Shown here piece by piece: positions 1 to 5,842 of a stretch of 9,901 nucleotides of DNA; the first letter of the stretch is position 1; every line of letters begins with the position of its first letter. The DNA is from Euryarchaeota archaeon UBA54 (lineage in GTDB: Archaea; Thermoplasmatota; Poseidoniia; Poseidoniales; Thalassarchaeaceae), in NCBI GenBank assembly GCA_002495735.1, contig DAGM01000038.1, positions 670 to 10,570 of the forward strand. The letters run 5' to 3'. The position numbers and the translations under genes are program-made. The notes under the pieces are model-generated. The model was given only the letters and a program-made list of their open reading frames with translations. It had not been told where the DNA came from and did no database searches.

Positions 1-2267
1 TCGAGGCCGTAGATGAATTCCCAGCCGTCTGGCATACCGTCTAGGTCGGAATCCGCGGAAGTAGGATCGATTGGCATGATGTTCATGTATCGTCCGGGAG
101 AGATCCCGGCGAAGATCCACAGACTGGTACCGTGCTCTAGAGTAATGAGTGACGTGGCCATCCCAGGAATCCTCGTATGATTGAGATAGAGACCCAATAC
201 GCCGGAGTGGCCACCCTCAAGGCACCATGTGCCATCGCGAGACCCAATCACAATCTTTCCGTCCAATGGAAGAATGGAATGGATGTCATTGGCCCCTTCG
301 GCCCACCTTTCAATATTGTACATCCTGTCTGAATCGAAGGCCGTGCGGGGCATCTGCACAAGAAGTTGGAGATTGAGCAGATGCAGTCCGCCAGCAGTCC
401 CTACCCATACTCCTGTGACCTCCTCGGCGTTGCCTAGGGCATCGAGTGGACCGGCTGTGACCAGTGCGTTGACCACTGCGGATTTGGACACGTTAAGCAG
501 GTCGGCCCTCTGAACGAAGTCCTCGGCATTCTCGCGGTCGAAGACCCACCAAGGGTCGCCGACCGAAGTGGAGCCGTCTGTGGTGTTCCATGCAATTAAT
601 CCGGCATCGGTGCCAATCAGCAGGAGTGGTCCCCTGCCGAACATGGGGACGTGTAGCGCGGCGAGGACTTCGGTCTCGGAGGCAGTCAGCATTTCTGTCA
701 TTACTTCGTTGAACACCGGCTCGCTCACCGTAGCGTCAGCGACGTCTCCCTGCTCGCTGACAGTGGCTGTCCAAGCGGAGTCGTTGCCGAATAGAATGAG
801 GTCGAGGTTGCCACTCCCCGTATCCAAAGAATAGATGCCCTCGACCGGCCCTATTCTCGTCTCAGACATTGAGTCCATCAAAGGGAGTCCGGTTTCGAGG
901 GTAATCGAATGTAGCCCTAGGTTGGAACCTATGATGAGGAAGTCCGAGTCCCCTGGAGACCACCTGATCATCGTGTACATCAGCATCCCCGAAGGAAGCT
1001 CGTAGAGAGTCGAGGTGCCCTCGAACGGGTCGATTACGGAAATGCCATATTTCGAGCCTACCAGCAGTCTATCTCTCGCTGAATCAGCCAGCACAGTGTG
1101 TACGGCCCCATCAACCAATCCGGGACTAGTACTCTGGTCAAAGGAAACTACATCTGAGTCGCTTTCGGAGGATGAGATTCCTCTGAGCCCGGGAGTCACC
1201 CACGCCCCGTCATCGTGGTGTATCATGTACTCCTCGTAATTGCTGAATGCCTCACCCCAGTGTGCTGTGGAGGTTGAGATATCGGGTATGATGAAACCGT
1301 CTCTGTCAAGGTCCCACCCGTCGAAATCAGTGTCCTCGATAGCATCACTGGAGTTGCGTGGGTCCAAGCCGTAGTGAACCTCCCATCCATCGGGGATGCC
1401 ATCACCGGGGACTGCCAGTCCTATCGCTATCACCTCTGACCAAGTGTAGTAATCGGAGTCGGACTCAGTTGGATCACTGCCGAGCCAGCCGTTGTCACCA
1501 GTGGCTCTAGCAATCTCAGTCTGGCAGGAGTCGTCAGTCAAGCCCGGAATTTTGCCAGCACACCACAGACCGTCCCGCTCGGTAAGCCAGTCGTCTGGAG
1601 TACCATACAGGTACTCTTCGGAGTTCGTATAGCGCTCACCGATGTCTATGTAGCCGTCCCTGTCGACGTCGAAGCCGTCGCCACAGCCGAAACTATAGTC
1701 ATCGCACTTGTCGATATCCTCGGTTGAGTCTGAGGGGTCGAGTGGATCGAACCAGAGGCACTGCCATGCGTTAGTGGCGTTCTGATAGCCAAGTCCACCT
1801 TCAGTGCACATATAGATCTCGTACCCGTCAGGAAGCCCGTCACCGTCCGTATCAGCAACCCTTGGGTCGAGGTACTCTCTCAATCCAGATTCTGTGAACT
1901 GAGGGGGCTTACCTGTCAACGACAGTCTATCGAAGCAGGTGTCCAGAGTATAGGGCCAACAAAATTCGAGTAGAGCACTAGCCCCGTCATTGTCGTGATC
2001 GGACATGTTGTCGGTAGCATTCATAGGATTGAGGCCGTTGACCGAGACTATTCCTGTGCTGTCTTCAATCAGTCTGACATCTCCAAATATTGACTCGTGC
2101 AGATCGGGGATTCGGTCACCGTCCTCGTCAGTAACTGGAGGGCCTCCTCTGTCGGCCGTGATGGGGTCAGTCGAAGAGACCGATGACTGGGGGCGGGTCT
2201 GTGAGACGAAGGCCAGACTGCTGAGAAGAAGCAGTGTAATCAGTAGCGCTGTCTGCTTGCGGCGCAC
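1..2267 (-). CDS. Secreted calcium-binding-repeat / beta-propeller protein (3' end cut by window edge)
   Basis: Reading minus from a GTG at 2267 gives 755 uninterrupted residues and no stop before the left edge, so the C-terminus is missing. Start choice: GTG is preceded by AGAGGT with a 6-nt spacer, and the first codons encode a classical Sec signal peptide (VRRKQ, then a hydrophobic core ALLITLLLLSSLAFV). Residues about 47-60, 139-150, 198-210, 287-302 and 312-325 carry Asp-rich loops of the DxDxDGxPDGWE type, like thrombospondin type-3 or dockerin calcium loops. Residues about 385-730 contain repeated strand patterns such as LLVGSKYGI, FLIIGSNLGL, LLLIGTDAGL, GVWVGTAGGL and KIVIGSRDG, suggesting a beta-propeller of the regulator-propeller type. 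Another calcium loop (DSDLDGMPDGWE) follows at 739-750, so the propeller sits inside a chain of calcium repeats. Several Cys residues suggest disulfides outside the cell. Inferred role: extracellular or envelope-bound structural, adhesive or binding protein; the ligand is unknown. The exact family is not recognised. Confidence 0.88.
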   Translation of the reverse strand, partial: MRRKQTALLITLLLLSSLAFVSQTRPQSSVSSTDPITADRGGPPVTDEDGDRIPDLHESIFGDVRLIEDSTGIVSVNGLNPMNATDNMSDHDNDGASALLEFCWPYTLDTCFDRLSLTGKPPQFTESGLREYLDPRVADTDGDGLPDGYEIYMCTEGGLGYQNATNAWQCLWFDPLDPSDSTEDIDKCDDYSFGCGDGFDVDRDGYIDIGERYTNSEEYLYGTPDDWLTERDGLWCAGKIPGLTDDSCQTEIARATGDNGWLGSDPTESDSDYYTWSEVIAIGLAVPGDGIPDGWEVHYGLDPRNSSDAIEDTDFDGWDLDRDGFIIPDISTSTAHWGEAFSNYEEYMIHHDDGAWVTPGLRGISSSESDSDVVSFDQSTSPGLVDGAVHTVLADSARDRLLVGSKYGISVIDPFEGTSTLYELPSGMLMYTMIRWSPGDSDFLIIGSNLGLHSITLETGLPLMDSMSETRIGPVEGIYSLDTGSGNLDLILFGNDSAWTATVSEQGDVADATVSEPVFNEVMTEMLTASETEVLAALHVPMFGRGPLLLIGTDAGLIAWNTTDGSTSVGDPWWVFDRENAEDFVQRADLLNVSKSAVVNALVTAGPLDALGNAEEVTGVWVGTAGGLHLLNLQLLVQMPRTAFDSDRMYNIERWAEGANDIHSILPLDGKIVIGSRDGTWCLEGGHSGVLGLYLNHTRIPGMATSLITLEHGTSLWIFAGISPGRYMNIMPIDPTSADSDLDGMPDGWEFIYGL

Positions 2268-2273
2268 GGTATA

Positions 2274-2279
2274 ACCTCT
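2274..2279 (-). promoter_or_regulatory. Shine-Dalgarno site of the secreted repeat protein
   Basis: Read on the minus strand this is AGAGGT, complementary to the CCTC core of archaeal 16S rRNA 3' ends, followed by six bases and then GTG at 2267. It decides the non-ATG start, because no ATG in this frame lies near the signal peptide. Confidence 0.7.
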
Positions 2280-2357
2280 GTATGGGATTTTTAGCGCCGT
2301 TCGTTGACTTATGATGATGATGGAGCGTCGTTCGGACACATCGAGGTGCTTCGTTGA

Positions 2358-2374
2358 CGACGGCATAGCCGTCG
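2358..2374. repeat. Perfect 7-bp inverted repeat (CGACGGC-ata-GCCGTCG)
   Basis: CGACGGC at 2358-2364 and GCCGTCG at 2368-2374 are exact reverse complements around a 3-base loop. The stem is GC-rich and lies about 80 bp upstream of the hydrolase start. No T-tract follows on either strand, so it does not look like an intrinsic terminator. It may be an operator palindrome or an RNA hairpin in the 5' leader of the plus-strand gene. Confidence 0.5.
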
Positions 2375-2453
2375 GTAGGATGAAACCGGCCTGATGACCA
2401 GAGTGGGATGGATTCCTTCAAGGGGGGTGTTGAGCCGAATAACTTTGATTGCG

Positions 2454-3263
2454 ATGGGCATGGAGATAACTCACCTCGGTTCGGGCAGCAGGGGTAATTC
2501 GACGCTGCTCAGTTCGGGCGAGACCCGGGTTCTAGTGGATTGTGGATTCTCACTGCGACAGATGGAGGGCAGACTGCTACTTGCTGGTGTCGAGCCACAA
2601 TCGATAGACGCGATTCTGGTGACCCATCATCACTCCGATCACTCAAATTCTGCCAAGCGCGCTTCGGAAAAGTGGGAGGCTGAGCTACACGCTACTCTGG
2701 GTACTGCTACCAAGATGGGTTGGCAGCCGATATCGGAGTGCCGGACCTTCGGCCATCTAGACAGAATAGGTATCTCCGAGGACCTCAGCCTACTTTCGGT
2801 ACCAGTTCCTCACGATGATGCCGATAATGTCGCAGTCATCGCAACCAACGGCGACGGCCGCAGGGCCGCAATCGTCACCGACCTCGGAGAACCCACAGTC
2901 GAGCTGAAGAAGCATCTCTCGGGATGCAGTCACATCTCCATCGAGGCGAACTATGATCACAAACGTCTGATGAGAGGCCCGTATCCCGAGTCCCTCAAGA
3001 GGCGAATTTCGGGCAGAGGAGGACACCTTTCGAACACGCAGACTGGAGAAGTCCTCGCGGAGGTGCTCAGTGGGGTTCTGGACAGTATCGTGCTATGCCA
3101 TCTGTCTGAGAAGAACAATGCCCCGCATATCGCTGAGAGCGAGGTGTTGATGCACATCGGTGAGCACTATTCAGGCAGCCTCTCAATCTCCAAGCAGCAA
3201 GGCCCGGAATTCAGCAACTGGCTCGGTCAGACTGAGTCGGAGAAAATCAGCAGTCTGACTTAG
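2454..3263 (+). CDS. MBL-fold metallo-hydrolase, YycJ/WalJ-like
   Basis: A 269-residue protein from ATG 2454, close to the usual length of about 260 for this family. The metallo-beta-lactamase signature is intact: after LGSGSRGNSTLL (residues 8-19) and LVDCG (27-31) comes THHHSDH with H58, H60, D62 and H63. Then follow VPHDDADNV with H120, IVTDLG with D143, EANYD (164-168), GPYPESLKRRI, GGHLSN (H191) and LCHLSEKNN (H216). These later motifs are the ones that mark YycJ/WalJ-like single-domain hydrolases; bacterial members are reported as nucleases linked to DNA repair. Expected to bind two metal ions in the cytoplasm; the substrate here is not shown by sequence. The frame stays open upstream to ATG 2394, but those 20 extra residues precede the conserved beginning of the family, so ATG 2454 (or ATG 2460) is preferred. 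No Shine-Dalgarno stands at a good distance. The TAG stop overlaps the stop of the convergent STAND gene. No walRK-like genes lie beside it. Confidence 0.92.
   Translation: MGMEITHLGSGSRGNSTLLSSGETRVLVDCGFSLRQMEGRLLLAGVEPQSIDAILVTHHHSDHSNSAKRASEKWEAELHATLGTATKMGWQPISECRTFGHLDRIGISEDLSLLSVPVPHDDADNVAVIATNGDGRRAAIVTDLGEPTVELKKHLSGCSHISIEANYDHKRLMRGPYPESLKRRISGRGGHLSNTQTGEVLAEVLSGVLDSIVLCHLSEKNNAPHIAESEVLMHIGEHYSGSLSISKQQGPEFSNWLGQTESEKISSLT
3260..3263. other. Tail-to-tail overlap of two stop codons (TTAG)
   Basis: The plus-strand hydrolase ends with TAG at 3261-3263 and the minus-strand STAND gene ends with TAA reading 3262-3260, so the two coding regions overlap by four bases. There is no room for a terminator between them, so each transcript must end inside the opposite gene. 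Confidence 0.9.
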
Positions 3264-5776
3264 TTACCCATCACTGCTAGATGCACCGATGCCTGAACCT
3301 CTAGCATCCTGTCCACTGCGCCAAGATCCCTGAACACAGTCAGCGAACGTTGTAGGTAATCCATCTTCTGTGAGCGGTCACTCTCGACCTCTCCCAAACG
3401 CGCCAGCAACTCCCCTTGCAGCATCCTGAAATCGTTGGCTTCGGCCAACACCATGGCGTCGATATAGTGCTCGGCGGCCTCTTCCTTGCGTCCGGCGTCA
3501 CTCAGAACCTGTCCGAGCAACATCGCGACCTCGACGGCGCTGTGAGGGTCGGTATGGTCGGACAGTATGTCTAAGGCCCCGGAGTAGTACTGCATGGCGA
3601 GTTCGTTCTCCTTGGCTTTGGCATAATACCTCCCTATTACCGCTCTCGCTCTGGCGTGGACAATGTCCATCTGGCCCTCAGTCTCCTCGAAGGCAGTCAT
3701 GGCGTGATCCCTGGCTCGATCCATCTCACCCATCTCAAGGAAGGCTGAAGCCAGACGGATCCTAGCGTCGCACAGTTCCGGATTATCCTCTTGTTTGAGT
3801 AGTTCTTCGACGTTGCCATAGACCTCTAAGGCGCGGCGATTGTCCTTCCTGCGCCTGTATATGTAGCCCATGTTGTTGTATGAGCGGGCCGCACCCACGG
3901 CGTCCCTTAGGGGAATTTGAATCTCTAGCGACTTCCGGTGCATCTCAAGGGCGTCGTCCATGGCACCGCGCTTAACCGCGATATCCGCTCTGGCAGATAG
4001 TAGTCTGGCGAGTTCGTGTGGCATTTTGTGCTTGCGGGCTAGCGGTATAGCCGCCTTGTACTCGGCCTCGGCCTCGTCCCAGCGACCTTGCATTGACAGG
4101 ATGTCTCCACGCAGCTCCCTGATGATGCACCAGCTCGGGGGGTCGAAGCTCTGACCCTCGAGTGGTCTGAGGATGCCTAGCAGTTCGGTATGTCCCGCTC
4201 TGACTAGACTGTGCCCCTCGGAGGAGAGTACCTCGGCGAGCCCTTCGGTATCGCCCGACTCGTTTAGGTGGTGGATGAACTCTATCCGCTCTGCTGCTAC
4301 TCCGTGACGGGCCTGGTACCACAACTTCGCATTGGAGTGCAGCTCCTGACGCAACGACTCATCCATAGACCGGGTCAGAAACTCGCGAACTAGGTCGTGA
4401 ACGTCGTAGTTTTCACTATCGGCCTGGCGAGCGAGTCCCTTCTCTACTAATCCGTCGAGCAAATCTGTCTCTGCGTCGATGTCACTGATAGCCTCTAGTG
4501 GCATCGGCTCGCGAAACACAGCTATAGCGCCTAGGAGGCGCTTCTCCGGGCCAGACAGTCGACTGAATATCTCCTGTTCAACGAAAGCCTCCAGAGTAGC
4601 GTGGAAGGTCTCTCCAACGCTTCCCCTGTTGATTAGCTCGAGGACTAGAGGGTGCCCTCTGGACAGAGTATAGATATGCAGAAACTGGGTCATCTCGAGG
4701 TTAGGCATAGCAGTTAGAATCTGCCGACTGGACTCCTGATCAAGTCCTTCGAGAGGCATTACTAAAGTGACTATCCTACCTGAGGAGTCTGTCTCAGGCA
4801 CCACCATTCTGAAGGAGCGGGAGAACATCACTAAACCCGCGCTGTCGAGTTCAGGTATCCTGAGGGCTAGGGCTCTCAAAGCCGAAATTAGAGTCTCATC
4901 GCCAACCTTGTGCAAGTCATCGATGACGATTAGGGCTGGGGAGTCCTGTAATCCTTCAACAATCAGGTTCACCGCCATTGAAGCCTGGGGTACCGGGGTG
5001 ACTGCGAGGTAGTCTGACAGGTCGTTGTGGCCAAGTGCTGACAGCCACTCCGAGATCGCCTCGAAGAAGGCTCGTGAACCCTCCCAGTCCTGGCATCTGT
5101 GATACAGCAAGTTCCTCTGATGAGTGAAGCGCTCCAGCAACTTCCCTGCCAGAGCAGTCTTCCCTATGCCGGCTATGCCGGGAATCAGAATGGAGCTGGA
5201 GTGGCCCTCAAGCAGAGCGACCATGCTGTCGATCTCTGCCTCTCGGCCGAAGAAGCGCCGTATTCTCGGCAAGTCGTTGAGTGAAGTCACGAGCTGCTTC
5301 TCGATGTGCTTTGACAGGTCCCTCTCTATCAATTCGGCCGACAGGGTCGAGAGGTCCACGGACCCGGTATCGTCGAGGTACCTGAGGAAATCGACATGTC
5401 TCAAAGGGAGATCAGTAGACTCCAGCGCCTGGGCAAGCTCGAGAGTCTCTGAGCGCCCGTCGGGGTGAACAAGGCGGACCAGTTGAGTGCTGACTTTAGC
5501 CCAGATATCGTTAGCAATGTTGGCACCCTCTTCAGTCAGGAAGTAGGCCTTCCTCTTGCGCGATACTCCCGTGACATGGGCCTGCCTCTCAATCAGGTGC
5601 CCCTGCTCCCTCATCCCTGCAATCGCTCGCGGTACGTTGGAGCGGGCGATAGCGACAGCGTTTGCGATACCCATCTGTGAGAGGGCGAACGGAACTTCGA
5701 CTTTGTCAGCGTGGTCGACATAGTCTCTCAGATGCAGCAAAATGCGTTCCTGAACCCCGGGACGGAGCACTGCCAT
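3260..5776 (-). CDS. Winged-helix / STAND (NB-ARC-like) NTPase / TPR protein
   Basis: 838 residues from ATG 5776; the frame also opens at GTG 5785 and TTG 5812, and positions below count from the TTG (850 residues). No start has a clear Shine-Dalgarno; ATG directly precedes the first helix of the DNA-binding domain. Residues 15-105 look like a winged helix-turn-helix (recognition region ARSNVPRAIAGMREQG, then a basic wing VSRKRKAYFLTEEG). Residues 186-192 (RFFGREA) begin the ATPase: Walker A GIAGIGKT (212-219), Walker B LIVIDD (294-299), a sensor-like VMFSRS (328-333), GHPL (386-389, like the GxP of NB-ARC), and a second winged helix ending in YDVHDL (469-474), a VHD variant of the MHD motif. 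Residues about 500-850 are helical repeats including clear TPRs (for example 640-672). This is the architecture of a STAND signal switch (MalT/AfsR and NLR relatives): the repeats sense a ligand or partner, nucleotide exchange drives opening or oligomerisation. The N-terminal domain suggests a transcription regulator. No membrane segment, so cytosolic. Lies 66 bp downstream of the surface protein gene, same strand. An immune role cannot be excluded; no effector nuclease or protease domain is seen. Confidence 0.92.
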   Translation of the reverse strand: MAVLRPGVQERILLHLRDYVDHADKVEVPFALSQMGIANAVAIARSNVPRAIAGMREQGHLIERQAHVTGVSRKRKAYFLTEEGANIANDIWAKVSTQLVRLVHPDGRSETLELAQALESTDLPLRHVDFLRYLDDTGSVDLSTLSAELIERDLSKHIEKQLVTSLNDLPRIRRFFGREAEIDSMVALLEGHSSSILIPGIAGIGKTALAGKLLERFTHQRNLLYHRCQDWEGSRAFFEAISEWLSALGHNDLSDYLAVTPVPQASMAVNLIVEGLQDSPALIVIDDLHKVGDETLISALRALALRIPELDSAGLVMFSRSFRMVVPETDSSGRIVTLVMPLEGLDQESSRQILTAMPNLEMTQFLHIYTLSRGHPLVLELINRGSVGETFHATLEAFVEQEIFSRLSGPEKRLLGAIAVFREPMPLEAISDIDAETDLLDGLVEKGLARQADSENYDVHDLVREFLTRSMDESLRQELHSNAKLWYQARHGVAAERIEFIHHLNESGDTEGLAEVLSSEGHSLVRAGHTELLGILRPLEGQSFDPPSWCIIRELRGDILSMQGRWDEAEAEYKAAIPLARKHKMPHELARLLSARADIAVKRGAMDDALEMHRKSLEIQIPLRDAVGAARSYNNMGYIYRRRKDNRRALEVYGNVEELLKQEDNPELCDARIRLASAFLEMGEMDRARDHAMTAFEETEGQMDIVHARARAVIGRYYAKAKENELAMQYYSGALDILSDHTDPHSAVEVAMLLGQVLSDAGRKEEAAEHYIDAMVLAEANDFRMLQGELLARLGEVESDRSQKMDYLQRSLTVFRDLGAVDRMLEVQASVHLAVMGN

Positions 5777-5842
5777 GGTTGTCACATTCGCTAAGCGCAA
5801 TCGTCCACTCAAGAATGTTGTCGAGTGGCGAGCGGGACTGAT
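5777..5842 (-). other. Short spacer between surface protein and STAND genes, with inverted repeats
   Basis: This 66-bp spacer contains CCACTC (5805-5810) and GAGTGG (5823-5828), an exact 6-bp inverted repeat with a 12-base loop. Part of that loop (GAATGT on the plus strand, 5813-5818) is also the reverse complement of ACATTC at 5784-5789, giving an alternative pairing. No AT-rich promoter box or T-rich terminator is evident, which favours read-through from the upstream gene. The alternative TTG (5812) and GTG (5785) starts of the STAND gene lie within these elements. Confidence 0.4.

Larger units (their letters stand above)
2268..2453. promoter_or_regulatory. Divergent intergenic region with candidate promoters
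   Basis: This 186-bp spacer separates the minus-strand secreted protein gene from the plus-strand hydrolase gene, so it should hold promoters for both. The best AT-only stretch is ATTTTTA at 2287-2293; read minus it is TAAAAAT, a loose match to an archaeal TATA box, about 22 bp from the GTG at 2267. TATAA also occurs at 2270-2274 on the plus strand. The spacer further holds a TTCGTTGAC direct repeat (2300-2308 and 2350-2358), four tandem ATG triplets (2311-2322) and a perfect hairpin at 2358-2374. No box is a strong consensus, and the presence of a Shine-Dalgarno argues against a leaderless minus transcript, so promoter positions remain uncertain. Confidence 0.4.

Noticed and set aside
2167..2421. 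Minus-strand open frame of 84 codons containing a His run
   Set aside because: It overlaps the signal peptide region of the secreted protein in another frame, and the His run only reflects the complement of the ATG triplet repeat.
2394..2453. 20-residue N-terminal extension of the hydrolase from ATG 2394
   Set aside because: The family core begins about seven residues after ATG 2454, and the extension shows neither a signal peptide nor a conserved motif. It is kept only as a possibility in connection with the upstream ORF.
2454..3263. Hydrolase as RNase J / CPSF-type beta-CASP nuclease
   Set aside because: At about 269 residues there is no room for a beta-CASP domain, and the HLSN and CHLSEKNN motifs fit the YycJ/WalJ type.
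5180..5260. STAND ATPase as an Orc1/Cdc6 replication initiator
   Set aside because: The FFGRE start and winged helix are superficially similar, but the VHD motif, GHPL and the long TPR tail fit STAND NTPases instead.
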